Origin: Acidobacteriaceae bacterium
Lineage (GTDB): Bacteria; Acidobacteriota; Terriglobia; Terriglobales; Acidobacteriaceae
Assembly (NCBI GenBank): GCA_025462885.1
Contig: JAOAPN010000013.1
Span: 124,001 to 188,000, forward strand
DNA: 64,000 nucleotides
Direction: 5' to 3'
The notes under the pieces are model-generated. The model saw only the letters and a list, made by a program, of their open reading frames with translations, was not told the origin of the DNA and searched no databases. Made by a program: the position numbers and the translations under genes. Of this stretch, positions 16,439 to 24,827 are shown piece by piece; the stretch's first letter is position 1, and the number at the start of each line of letters is the position of its first letter.

Positions 16439-18235
16439 TTAGCGGCGACCTTGGAGTGTGGGAGGTGATCCTGCCTTGCGGCGTGCACGTTTGGCGGCTA
16501 TCTCCCGCATCTCGCGTCCCAGGCTGGTGCGGTTCATCACCGCCTGCTGAATAATACCGATCAGATTGCCGACAGACCAGTAGAGCGCCAGGCCGGAGGC
16601 ATAATTCCACGTCATGTAGCCGGAGAATGCCGGCATCATGAAGGCCATCATCTTCTGCTGCTGCGGATCTACTCCCGGTGAGGGGGTGTAGAACTGCACC
16701 AGGAACTGGCTGATGACCATGACGATCGGCAGGATATGGTACGGGTCGGCCGAGGTCAGGTCGGGCAGCCAGAACCATGAAGCGTGGCGGAGCTCCACTA
16801 CCTTGGGCAGCATGCCGAAGAAGGCGAAGAGCAGCGGCAACTGGATGAGCGTCGGGATGCAGCCGCCGAACATATTGACGCCGTGGTCCTTCTGCAGCTT
16901 CACGATCTCGGCGTTCATCTCGTTGCGCTTCGGATCGGTGACCTTGTACTTCTTGTAGCGCTCCTTGATGGCGTCCATCTGCGGCTGGATGCGCTGCATC
17001 TTCAGGCCGCTCTGCATGGTCTTGACCCGCAGCGGAAGCAGCAGCAGGTTGATCAGGATCGTAAGGATCACGATCGACCAGCCCCAGTTGCTGGTGATGT
17101 GGGCGTGGATGAACTGCAGCGACAGGAAGAGGTATTTGCCGAAGAAGCCGAAGAAACCGAACTCCAGCAGCGGCTCGAGCGTGACTGCGGGATTGGCTCC
17201 GTGGATGGCCTTCAGGACACTGACGGCCTTCGGTCCGGCGTAGATGCGCGTTACGGTATGGCCGCTTACGTCGCCCACTGCGGTACCGAGCACCGGAACC
17301 ATCATGGCGCCCTTGGAGGGCACACCGGTTCCGAGGCCGGTCTTGCGGATGGTCTTGGCGACGTCGATCTGGGTGTGCAGGGTCGCGGCGGTTGCTGTGC
17401 TCGGTGCCTCGGGCAGGAAGACGGCGGCGAAGTACATGTCGCTCACGCCGATCCAGTCGATGGGCCCGTTGATGGTGTCGCCGCCCGCAACTTTCTTCGG
17501 AGCGATGTGATCGACCTTCTCGTCGCGCATCGTATCCAACTGCGCGCCGTTGTAGGCGTTTGCATTGTCCTGGTCGCCGAAGCCACCGGGCCAGCTCAGC
17601 AGCGCACGCACCGGAACGCCGTTGCGGGTTACCTCTACATCGGCCTTCAACACGTAGGTCTCGTCGAAGGTGAAGGTTTTCTTGACCTGCAACGAGCCGT
17701 CCGAGTAGGTGAACGAAAGCGTCGCGGGAGAGGCGAGCTTGCCCGTCGCCGAAGGGACATACAGGGCCTTCTTCAGGCCATCGGTAAGCGCGGCGTCATA
17801 GGTGTAGAGCGACATCGGATAGCCGACGACCTGCGCGGCCTGGGTGTGCACCAGGTTCAGAGGCTTGTTGTCGGAGTCCTGGAAGCGCTTTAACTGCCAG
17901 TCCACCACCTGCGCGCCGCGATTCGAGAACTCGATGCGGTAGAGTTCGTTCTCGACTACCGTGGTGGCCTCGGCTGTACCCTGGACTACGGGCAGAGCGG
18001 GGGTTCCTGCGGCTGGGGTGGCTACATTCGCAGCGGCATTCGCACCAGCGCCAGCCGTGGGAGTACCGGTCTGCGCCGGTGCTGTCTGGGCAGCATTCGG
18101 CAAAGCCGTCTGCGGGTTCTTCTTCGAGCGATAAAACTGCAACCCGAAAAACACGGTGACCATCACTAACATCATGACGAGAAGCGATTTATTGTCCTGC
18201 CCGCCTTGTTGACCGGGGTTCTTAAACTCTGCCAA
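16439..18235 (-). CDS. yidC: Membrane protein insertase YidC
   Basis: A 598-residue YidC/Oxa1 insertase. It inserts inner-membrane proteins alone or with SecYEG. It has an N-terminal anchor (residues about 18-35), an Ala/Pro/Thr-rich linker, a large periplasmic beta-sandwich domain (VENELYRIEFSNRGAQVVDW onward), and a C-terminal five-helix core including NWGWSIVILTILINLLLLPL and MFGGCIPTLIQLPLLFAFF. The C-terminal tail is basic (AKRARRKAG), as expected for ribosome contact. The order rpmH-rnpA-yidD-yidC-khpB is the ancestral one, although yidC is separated from yidD by a 420-base repeat-rich gap. Confidence 0.97.
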   Translation of the reverse strand: MAEFKNPGQQGGQDNKSLLVMMLVMVTVFFGLQFYRSKKNPQTALPNAAQTAPAQTGTPTAGAGANAAANVATPAAGTPALPVVQGTAEATTVVENELYRIEFSNRGAQVVDWQLKRFQDSDNKPLNLVHTQAAQVVGYPMSLYTYDAALTDGLKKALYVPSATGKLASPATLSFTYSDGSLQVKKTFTFDETYVLKADVEVTRNGVPVRALLSWPGGFGDQDNANAYNGAQLDTMRDEKVDHIAPKKVAGGDTINGPIDWIGVSDMYFAAVFLPEAPSTATAATLHTQIDVAKTIRKTGLGTGVPSKGAMMVPVLGTAVGDVSGHTVTRIYAGPKAVSVLKAIHGANPAVTLEPLLEFGFFGFFGKYLFLSLQFIHAHITSNWGWSIVILTILINLLLLPLRVKTMQSGLKMQRIQPQMDAIKERYKKYKVTDPKRNEMNAEIVKLQKDHGVNMFGGCIPTLIQLPLLFAFFGMLPKVVELRHASWFWLPDLTSADPYHILPIVMVISQFLVQFYTPSPGVDPQQQKMMAFMMPAFSGYMTWNYASGLALYWSVGNLIGIIQQAVMNRTSLGREMREIAAKRARRKAGSPPTLQGRR

Positions 18236-18459
18236 GAGACTTCCTATCTGCTATCGAATCGATGCATGACACGCTATTGCTAATGCTATTAAGGACGAGC
18301 GCCGGGTCGAAATAGACGAACCGTCGCGCCCAGTGGGCCAAACACCGCCACTCCTTATGATAAATGCGCTGCGTTCTTAGTGCGCAAACCTCTGCTGAGA
18401 CAGGGAGCCCTTTGTCGGCTGAGCTACTTAGCCGGGTAGGCTGTTGGTATTGCCATCCA

Positions 18460-18655
18460 GACCTTGGAAGGGCATACCTTTAGGTATGCCAAATGCTCCA
18501 CATTTTTGACTTGTTTCTTTTATCGGTTTGCCTATGGCAAACCGATAAAAGAAACAATGGGTGGAGGGGAGGCTTCTTTTGGCACACCTGAAGGTGTGCC
18601 CTTCCGCATCCTCTGAATTCAATTATGGCGGCAAAGATGGAACGCCGGGAGGGGT
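18460..18655. repeat. Hairpin-rich repeat, family 2, long copy
   Basis: Consists of a GGCATACC-type palindrome near 18467-18490, a perfect 20-bp stem with a 3-base loop (18513-18532 and 18536-18555), then GGCACACC-tgaa-GGTGTGCC and the conserved tail CTTCCGCATCCTCTGAATTC. Parts recur at 34236-34310 and 36897-36990. It fills most of the yidC-yidD gap, about 420 bases without a gene. Confidence 0.85.
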
Positions 18656-18658
18656 CGC

Positions 18659-18889
18659 TTAGCGTTCCGGTACCGGATCGTAGCCGCCTGCGGCCAGCGG
18701 GTGGCATCGGCCTAGCCGTCGCATCGCCATCGCTCCGCCTCGGAAGACGCCGAATCGGACCATCGCCACGTAGGCATACTCGGAGCAGGTGGGGAGATAG
18801 ATGCAGCGGGACATTCCAAAGCTATGCAGGATAGGAGAAACAGCCAGTCGATACCCGGCAAAGACCCATCGCAGCAGCAGGGCTTTCAT
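18659..18889 (-). CDS. yidD: Membrane protein insertion efficiency factor YidD
   Basis: A 76-residue YidD: a short amphipathic membrane-associated protein with the signature [13 protein letters not shown] and a conserved C-terminal [18 protein letters not shown]. It helps YidC-dependent insertion. Its ATG lies four bases after the rnpA stop, so the two are translationally linked. Length and motifs are normal. Confidence 0.95.
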   Translation of the reverse strand: MKALLLRWVFAGYRLAVSPILHSFGMSRCIYLPTCSEYAYVAMVRFGVFRGGAMAMRRLGRCHPLAAGGYDPVPER

Positions 18890-18893
18890 GCGG

Positions 18894-19355
18894 CTACCGG
18901 CTCTCCGGAGCCGCAGGTGCTGCAGAGTTGGGAGCAGCAGTGGGAGACTTTGCTGGCTGGGCTACACCTTTGGTGATGGCGGCTTGAATGCCGCGGAAGA
19001 CCTGGGCGACCTCGCGGTCTAGTTTGGCCATCTCCATCTCGATCACTACCCGGCGCGGGTGGAGGATTACGTCCACGGGAGCGGTGATCAGCCCGGCGTT
19101 CTTCCGGATGCACTCCCGCAGTCTCCGCTTGATGCGGTTGCGGTCGACTGCCTTGCCCATCACCTTACCGACGGTCAACCCGATCCGGGGGCCTGAGGTG
19201 TCAGAGCGGCGCGCCTTTCCATCCGGGCCTTCTGAAGGCCGTAGGGAGTAGAAGAAGCTCATCTGCTTGGAGAACTGTTTCCGGCTGGAGGTGTAGACGC
19301 GCTGGTAGTCGGCGTGTTTCCGAAGACGAAGCGCCGCATTGGGGGAGAGAGTCAT
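18894..19355 (-). CDS. rnpA: Ribonuclease P protein component
   Basis: A 153-residue RnpA, the protein partner of RNase P RNA in tRNA 5' processing. The conserved RNR box [15 protein letters not shown] is present, and the N-terminal [17 protein letters not shown] is typical. The ATG at 19355 gives [18 protein letters not shown]. The frame continues open to 19496, but that extension only translates an intergenic REP-like element and is rejected. The C-terminus carries a low-complexity Ala/Pro/Ser tail. Separated from rpmH by 232 bases. Confidence 0.95.
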   Translation of the reverse strand: MTLSPNAALRLRKHADYQRVYTSSRKQFSKQMSFFYSLRPSEGPDGKARRSDTSGPRIGLTVGKVMGKAVDRNRIKRRLRECIRKNAGLITAPVDVILHPRRVVIEMEMAKLDREVAQVFRGIQAAITKGVAQPAKSPTAAPNSAAPAAPESR

Positions 19356-19363
19356 AGAGAACC

Positions 19364-19420
19364 AAGTGCGCCCTGACGCCGGGCGGGCGCCACTTCGTGG
19401 TGTATTGGACGCTTCGCGTG
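19364..19420 (+). repeat. REP-like hairpin element, family 1, copy 4
   Basis: Plus-oriented near-consensus copy, lying between rpmH and rnpA, nine bases upstream of the rnpA ATG. It therefore occupies the rnpA leader, where its hairpins could affect translation of rnpA. Confidence 0.9.
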
Positions 19421-19484
19421 TTGAGGCTACTTTACAGCAATGGGGAATCTGCTTTAACAGATCCCTTCTGATCGACGGCGCTAG

Positions 19485-19524
19485 CAAACACAACAAGGCG
19501 ACCGGTTGTTGAAAACCGGTCGCC
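19485..19524 (-). terminator. Likely intrinsic terminator after rpmH
   Basis: On the minus strand GGCGACCGGTT pairs with AACCGGTCGCC (11 bp, 19497-19524), followed by the T-rich sequence TTGTTGTGTTTG. It lies about 60 bases after the rpmH stop and would separate rpmH from rnpA transcription. Confidence 0.7.
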
Positions 19525-19587
19525 AGTTGAAGATCCAGAAATCTAAAAGGAGGCTTGTACTACTTATTTCAAGCTGTACCGCAAAGA

Positions 19588-19743
19588 CTAGTCGCGGAAA
19601 CCGGCGCTGACGGCGATCTTGTGACGGCCCTTGGCGCGGCGGCGGCTGAGCACGGCTGCGCCGGACTTAGTCTTCATGCGAGTCAAAAAGCCGTGGGTCT
19701 TCGCGCGGTGGCGACGGTTGGGTTGGAAAGTACGCTTCGGCAT
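19588..19743 (-). CDS. rpmH: 50S ribosomal protein L34
   Basis: A 51-residue L34 beginning [19 protein letters not shown] and continuing [19 protein letters not shown], which is diagnostic. AGGAG lies eight bases before the ATG. It is transcribed away from dnaA, as at most bacterial origins. It is slightly longer than the usual 44-47 residues because of a short C-terminal addition (IAVSAGFRD). Confidence 0.97.
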   Translation of the reverse strand: MPKRTFQPNRRHRAKTHGFLTRMKTKSGAAVLSRRRAKGRHKIAVSAGFRD

Positions 19744-20301
19744 GGAACTACACTCCTGAACTTTTCGCTGACCGCGATCTCTGCCTGTGCTCTGTACTTA
19801 CTGTACCGATTCCGCAAGGGCATTCCGCTGGTCAATCTTTGGGCTGTTGCAACAATCTCTGAGTATACGCGAGCGGACCGGATCCGGCAAAGAAAACTGA
19901 TACGCAAGTTACGTGCCATGTTGGCTGTTCGACATATGTTTTTTGCTGTCCTGCCGGACTTCACAAGGAATGGTGCAACTATTTTTTTGTGCTCTGTTAG
20001 CTTGAAAAAGGGTTGGTTTTCCGTGCTACTATCAAACCCGTTTAGTAAGACGCTTTCTGTACGCCCAACTGATCCGCACTCTGCAGCAAATTGATTCGAC
20101 TCCTCACCGCAGCCCGCTGAAAAGAACCCTCAGCCCCCTGCGGTGAGATCTCTGGCATGAAGAGGATTCTCTCCACCCGCGAACGAACGCGGGCGTGGAA
20201 ATCCATTTGCTTTTCCCCGCGCTCCTTTTCGCCGCGGTTCTACAAAGTGCTCTCAGTCCGGGTTTTTTTGATTTAGGAAAAAAGACAAAGGAATATAAAG
20301 A
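19744..20301. other. Divergent rpmH-dnaA intergenic region
   Basis: 558 bases without a gene, holding the rpmH and dnaA promoters. A candidate dnaA promoter is TTGAAA (20002-20007) and TACTAT (20027-20032), with a rather long 19-base spacer. Long T-runs occur near 19980-19988 and 20268-20275. No perfect TTATCCACA box was found, so this is not an obvious origin. Confidence 0.45.
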
Positions 20302-21735
20302 ATGTCATTCGTTCCGACGGCAACCGCCGTATTGAATTATTGGGTGCGTATCCTCGCTGCTCTCGAGAAGAAGATCAACCGGCAGTCGTATGAAACATGG
20401 TTGAAGCCGACTCGCTTCTCGCATCTCTCCGGCAAGACTCTCTACGTGCGTATCCCCTCAGCCGACTTCCAGCACATCGGCGAGCGTTACTCCGACCTGA
20501 TCCAGGAGGCCATCGAAAACCTCGGCCTCGACGTTGAAACCGTTACGTTTACGACGCCCCAGCAGGATCCTGCGACTCCCAAGATCCGCGAGGATGGTGG
20601 GTTCGCCCCGCTTCCCAGCCACAGCCCGAACGCTCCCAATACGACGGCGCGCCGCGGCTTGAATACCGGCGCACCCTCCGGCCCCAGCCCCGAGCAGTCG
20701 CGCTTCGACTGGTCCGCAGCCTCGCAGCTCAATCCCAAGTACATGTTCGACGCCTTCGTGATCGGCAGCGGCAACCAGTTCGCCATGGCCGCCTCGCAGG
20801 CTGTCGCGGAGCGTCCCAGCAAGGCTTATAACCCACTCTTCCTCTACGGCGGCGTCGGCATGGGCAAGACCCACCTGATGCACGCCATCGGCCACGATGT
20901 AAAGCGTCGCCAGCCCCACTCCTCCATCTGCTACGTCTCGGGTGAGAAGTTCACCAACGAGATGATCAACTCGGTTCGCTACGACAAGATGACCAGCTTC
21001 CGCGACAAGTTCCGCAACGTGGACGTGCTGCTGATCGACGACATTCAGTTTCTGGCCGGCAAGGAGCGGACGCAGGAGGAGTTCTTCCATACCTTCAACG
21101 CGCTGCACGAGTCGATGAAGCAGATCGTCATCGCCAGCGACCGGCCTCCAAAAGAACTGGCCGACTTTGAAGACCGCCTGCGCTCGCGCTTCGAGTGGGG
21201 CCTGATCGCCGACATTCAGCCACCGGATCTCGAGACCAAGGTCGCCATCCTGCAGAAGAAGGCCGAGTCCGAACAGACCCAGCTTCCGACGGACGTCGCC
21301 CTGTTCATCGCGAGCAACGTTCGTACCAACGTGCGCGAACTGGAAGGCGCGCTGGTCCGGCTGATCGCCTGGTGCTCGATGCACGGCGTCGAGATTACCC
21401 TCGCCGTCACCCAGCAATGCCTGAAGCAGTTCATCGACACGCAGGTCCGCAAGATTACGATCGAGACTATCCAGCGCACCGTGGCCGAGCAGTTCGGTAT
21501 GCGCGTGGCGGAGCTGAAGCAGAAGAACAACTCCCGCCAGATCGTGGTCCCGCGTCAGATTGCGATGTACCTTGCCAAGCAGCTCACTGAGGCTTCCCTG
21601 CCCGAGATCGGACGCCAGTTCGGCGGCAAGCACCACACCACGGTGATGCACTCCATCTCGAAGATCGACGAGCAGCGCCGTAATGACAAGGACTTGAACC
21701 GCACGCTCAACAAGCTGATGGAGACACTTAGCTAA
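20302..21735 (+). CDS. dnaA: Chromosomal replication initiator protein DnaA
   Basis: A 477-residue AAA+ initiator. Domain I is residues 10-85 (KKINRQSYETWLKPT), followed by a Pro-rich linker. The AAA+ core has Walker A GGVGMGKT at 183-190 and Walker B LLIDDIQF at 243-250. Domain IV ends with the DnaA signature GGKHHTTVMHSI near residue 450, which reads DnaA boxes. AAAGGA lies nine bases before the ATG. A strong terminator follows directly, so dnaA is monocistronic here and not co-transcribed with dnaN. Confidence 0.98.
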   Translation: MSFVPTATAVLNYWVRILAALEKKINRQSYETWLKPTRFSHLSGKTLYVRIPSADFQHIGERYSDLIQEAIENLGLDVETVTFTTPQQDPATPKIREDGGFAPLPSHSPNAPNTTARRGLNTGAPSGPSPEQSRFDWSAASQLNPKYMFDAFVIGSGNQFAMAASQAVAERPSKAYNPLFLYGGVGMGKTHLMHAIGHDVKRRQPHSSICYVSGEKFTNEMINSVRYDKMTSFRDKFRNVDVLLIDDIQFLAGKERTQEEFFHTFNALHESMKQIVIASDRPPKELADFEDRLRSRFEWGLIADIQPPDLETKVAILQKKAESEQTQLPTDVALFIASNVRTNVRELEGALVRLIAWCSMHGVEITLAVTQQCLKQFIDTQVRKITIETIQRTVAEQFGMRVAELKQKNNSRQIVVPRQIAMYLAKQLTEASLPEIGRQFGGKHHTTVMHSISKIDEQRRNDKDLNRTLNKLMETLS

Positions 21736-21765
21736 AGCGGCTCCGCTGGCGATATAAATAAACAG

Positions 21766-21800
21766 ATGGCCCTCAAATTTGAGGGCCATTTTGTTCTTTT
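21766..21800 (+). terminator. Intrinsic terminator after dnaA
   Basis: A perfect 24-bp palindrome (21766-21789, half-site ATGGCCCTCAAA) followed by TTTTGTTCTTTT. It lies 30 bases after the dnaA stop. Confidence 0.93.
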
Positions 21801-21956
21801 GGAAATCGTTGAGCCGTGCCCGGAACTGCGATTCGCGTCTCTCTGGCTGAGGCTTTTGCCGAACTGGATGATCTGCTTAAATAGATCTAGTGCCGTTTCA
21901 GAAGTTCGGCCCATATTTCCGCTGCCAGCGTGATTTGCCGACCCGAAGAAAAAGCA

Positions 21957-21981
21957 GGTCCTTCGCTGCGCTCAGGATGAC
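21957..21981 (+). repeat. GGTCCTTC...CAGGATGAC repeat, family 3, copy 1
   Basis: GGTCCTTCGCTGCGCTCAGG plus ATGAC. The same core with a variable centre recurs at 24543-24567 (minus), 56858-56882 and 60685-60709. Confidence 0.75.
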
Positions 21982-22014
21982 AATTTCGGGGGAACTTGGC
22001 AGGTTGCGGCACCT

Positions 22015-22653
22015 CTACCAGGCAACATACACACCCTTGCCGACCCACTCCGGATTCCCGATCTGGGCCATCATGAAGTCCGCTACATCGCACCTCGCGA
22101 TGCGGCTGGCATCTCGCGGCAGCGCGTCACCGTCCACCCGCAGATTGCCCCGCGCGGGAGCGTTCAGCAGCATGGGCGGCATCACCATCGTCCAGTCGAG
22201 ACCGCTGCCGGAGAGCGCCGCGTACTGCGCCCGCTGCGAGGCCACCGGCCACTTCAGGAAGGTGTTGTAGACGATGTGCTGGACGATCCAGCGGCGCAAG
22301 CCGGACTGCTTGTCGAGCGAGGAATCCAATGCGCCGGCGGAGCCGAGGGCGATGATGCGGCGGATGCCCTGCTCCTGCATAGCCGAGACGATAAGGGGTA
22401 CCGCCACCTCCAGCACTTCTTCACGTTTCAGCGATCGCGCGCCCAGCGCATTCAGCACCAGGTCGGCCCCTTCGACCGTCTTGCGGACGGCGTTTTGGTC
22501 CTTGGCATCGCCCTGCACGGCCTCGACTCGATCCGCAAAAGGGAAGGTTCCGGGCTCCCGTGCCAGCACTTTTACCTTGTAGCCGGCCTTCAGGCATCGT
22601 TCGGTCAGCAGTTTTCCGGTGGCGCCTGTCGCGCCAAAGATCGAGACGTTCAT
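22015..22653 (-). CDS. NAD(P)-binding atypical short-chain dehydrogenase-like protein
   Basis: A 212-residue single-domain Rossmann protein beginning VSIFGATGATGKLL, the GxxGxxG dinucleotide-binding motif of NmrA/flavin-reductase-like atypical SDRs. It has ADLVLNALGA and IIALGSAGA strands, but the usual YxxxK catalytic pair is not evident, which is common in this subgroup. The ATG at 22653 has GAGG five bases upstream. It is inserted in reverse orientation between dnaA and dnaN. Function could be an oxidoreductase or a redox-sensing regulator. Confidence 0.82.
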   Translation of the reverse strand: MNVSIFGATGATGKLLTERCLKAGYKVKVLAREPGTFPFADRVEAVQGDAKDQNAVRKTVEGADLVLNALGARSLKREEVLEVAVPLIVSAMQEQGIRRIIALGSAGALDSSLDKQSGLRRWIVQHIVYNTFLKWPVASQRAQYAALSGSGLDWTMVMPPMLLNAPARGNLRVDGDALPRDASRIARCDVADFMMAQIGNPEWVGKGVYVAW

Positions 22654-23202
22654 AGGGGCCTCTCGCAATTCAACCCGATTATCCTCTGCCCCTGCTGGAA
22701 TGTGTGAAAAAAGAGACGCCGCTAAGCGCTTATGTTCGTGTCACTTCAACGACCTTTGCACGAATCGCACGGGGTCTTCTCAGCAACCGGCTCTGCTGCC
22801 TGTGCAGAAGTGGGAGAAGCGGGGCGCTATCTTGAGTCTTCCGTCCCATCTTCCTAGCCTTGCCTTTCTTCGCATCCTGTTTTCTAAAACGGGACAGAGG
22901 CGTAACTGAGGCAATGATTCGGGATCGGCATGTTTTCCACTTTTCAAGCGACAACGAGTACTACGACTGGTATTTAGCCTTATTTCACTTAGTTTTTAGC
23001 AGCAGTAAGCAACCGTTTCGCATTTGGCATCGCTGCTGCGCGTCACACACAAGCACCCGTCTTTCCCACAAAGAAATCTGTCGCGCTCCCAGGCCTTTCA
23101 CCCCTAGAATCAAGCAGACGGCCATCCACGACGTGCAGAACCGATCCGATTCGGTGTACAGTTTGGCCAGTAACCCACAGCAGACCAGACGGAGAGAACC
23201 CA
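22654..23202. other. Gene-free region upstream of dnaN
   Basis: 549 bases with no supportable gene; short frames here have no recognisable domain. Loose DnaA-box-like strings (TTTTCCACT near 22932, TTTCCCACA near 23062) are too degenerate to call. It must contain the dnaN promoter. Confidence 0.4.
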
Positions 23203-24390
23203 GTGACGATTGCGACCACCAGCGATGTTCAGGAGACCGAGATGACCGCCGTACCGCCAACCGGAAACCTTGAGATCACCGTCTCCCGTGCCGAGCTGCT
23301 CCGCGAGCTGACCGCCGCGCAGTCGGTCGTCGAGCGCAAGACGACGATTCCGATCCTGTCGAACTTCCTCTTCGAGGCGGCAGACGACAAGCTGACCATC
23401 ACCGCCACCGATCTCGACCAGAGCCTGCGCACCAGTTGCGCAGCCAAGGTCAAGAAGCCCGGTGCCTGCACCATCCCGGCCCGCAAGCTGTACGACTACA
23501 TCAAGCTGCTGCCCGAAGGCGACATCTCCATCAAGCTGATGGACAACCATTGGGTCCAGATCCGCGCCGGCCGCTCCAACACCAAGATGGTCGGCATGGC
23601 CCGGGCCAACTTTCCCCAGGTGGCCGAGTTCCCCGCCAGCGGCGCCTTCAAAATTTCCGTTCCCTCGCTGAAGAACATGGTCTCAAAGACCATCTTCTCC
23701 ATCTCGAACGAAGAGTCCCGCTACACGCTCAACGGCGCGCTGCTGGTGCTCAAGGCGGAGAGCATGGCCATGGTCGCCACCGACGGCCACCGTCTCGCGC
23801 ACATCGAGAAGACGGGCGAGGTCCACGAAGGCATCTCCGGCGAGAAGAAGACCCTGATCCCGCGCAAGGCGCTCGCGGAGCTCTCCGGCCTGCTCAGCAA
23901 CACCGACTCCGACACCCTGGAGTTTGCCGATGACGATCAGACGCTGTTCTTTAAGATCGGCGGCCGCGTGTTGACCAGCCGCAAGCTGACCGGCCAGTTC
24001 CCCAACTATGAGGCCGTGTTGCCCCGCGACAATACGAAGTTCGTCATCGTCCGCAGCGAAGACCTGATGGGCTGCATCCAGCGCGTCGCGCAGTTCGCCG
24101 ACGAACGTTCCGGCGCCATCAAGATCCGGCTGGAGCAGAATGAACTCAAACTCTCCTCCTCCTCGACCGACGCCGGCGAGTCGGAAGACACCATCGAGAC
24201 GCCCTACAACTACGACCCGCTGGTCGTCGGCTTCAACAGCCAGTATCTGATCGACTTCCTGAAGGCCATCGGCAACACGGGCGAAGTTCGGCTGGAGTTC
24301 AAGGACGCCCAGTCCGCAGGCCAGATGCGCCCCGAAGATGCCAACGAAGACGTCAAATACCGCTACATCCTAATGCCCATGCGCATCTGA
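23203..24390 (+). CDS. dnaN: DNA polymerase III sliding clamp (beta subunit)
   Basis: A DnaN clamp that encircles DNA and tethers polymerase III. The first domain begins ITVSRAELLRELTAAQSVVERK. TTIPILSNFL and the ATDLDQSLRTSC strand follow. The C-terminal YRYILMPMRI matches the family's terminal (Y/M)x(L)MP(M/V)R(L/I) strand. GTG 23203 gives 395 residues. ATG 23242 has a better-spaced AGGAG (23231-23235) and would remove 13 non-conserved residues, so the start is uncertain. It is followed by its own terminator. Confidence 0.97.
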   Translation: MTIATTSDVQETEMTAVPPTGNLEITVSRAELLRELTAAQSVVERKTTIPILSNFLFEAADDKLTITATDLDQSLRTSCAAKVKKPGACTIPARKLYDYIKLLPEGDISIKLMDNHWVQIRAGRSNTKMVGMARANFPQVAEFPASGAFKISVPSLKNMVSKTIFSISNEESRYTLNGALLVLKAESMAMVATDGHRLAHIEKTGEVHEGISGEKKTLIPRKALAELSGLLSNTDSDTLEFADDDQTLFFKIGGRVLTSRKLTGQFPNYEAVLPRDNTKFVIVRSEDLMGCIQRVAQFADERSGAIKIRLEQNELKLSSSSTDAGESEDTIETPYNYDPLVVGFNSQYLIDFLKAIGNTGEVRLEFKDAQSAGQMRPEDANEDVKYRYILMPMRI

Positions 24391-24439
24391 CTGCTGCGCG
24401 CAGGGCGATAGGCGTCTTCGACGCAGAGGCAAGTGCAAG

Positions 24440-24470
24440 GCCCGGTGTTATGCCGGGCTTTTGTGTGTTT
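24440..24470 (+). terminator. Intrinsic terminator after dnaN
   Basis: GCCCGG (24440-24445) pairs with CCGGGC (24453-24458), then TTTTGTGTGTTTG. Located 50 bases after the dnaN stop. Confidence 0.85.
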
Positions 24471-24542
24471 GTTGGGTGATAGCTGAACTCATGCTTTTGT
24501 GCTGGAATCGTCTGCGTTGCTATAGGGGCAGCAAAAATTCCC

Positions 24543-24567
24543 GTCATCCTGAAGGCAGTGAAGGACC
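24543..24567 (-). repeat. GGTCCTTC...CAGGATGAC repeat, family 3, copy 2
   Basis: Minus-oriented core of family 3. It extends on its left end into sequence also seen near the plus copies (GAAATACAGGGGTCC). It lies in the 437-base gap between dnaN and the phosphotransferase gene, which otherwise holds only the dnaN terminator. Confidence 0.75.
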
Positions 24568-24827
24568 CCTGTATTTCGCTTTTGCCGGCTCTTAAGAACT
24601 CCACCATTTCGAAGCTCGCCAAATCCCACCGATCAGCCTCTTCTCTTTAAGAATATCAAATCCAAATCCCCGAAACGAGACTGTTTTTCTAGCCTTGTTT
24701 CCGGTTATATCAACGAACGAACCATCATCGAGAACTATCGATTCCAAGGCCCGGATGCGCCCCGCCGCTCCCCGGAGAGGCGGGCTTGAGGGTATGGGTA
24801 ACGTGCGTTCGATCCAAGGAGGAAATC

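Noticed and set aside
18513-18555. 20-bp perfect stem as an intrinsic terminator
   Set aside because: Neither flank has a T-run suited to termination of yidD, and the stem belongs to a dispersed repeat family.
19356-19496. Longer N-terminus for rnpA
   Set aside because: It only translates a repeat element; the RnpA family starts at 19355.
19555-20094. 179-codon plus-strand frame overlapping rpmH and the dnaA leader
   Set aside because: Antisense to rpmH, which is certain; the remainder is promoter region.
20458-21789. 443-codon minus-strand open frame opposite dnaA
   Set aside because: Antisense of dnaA, no family features.
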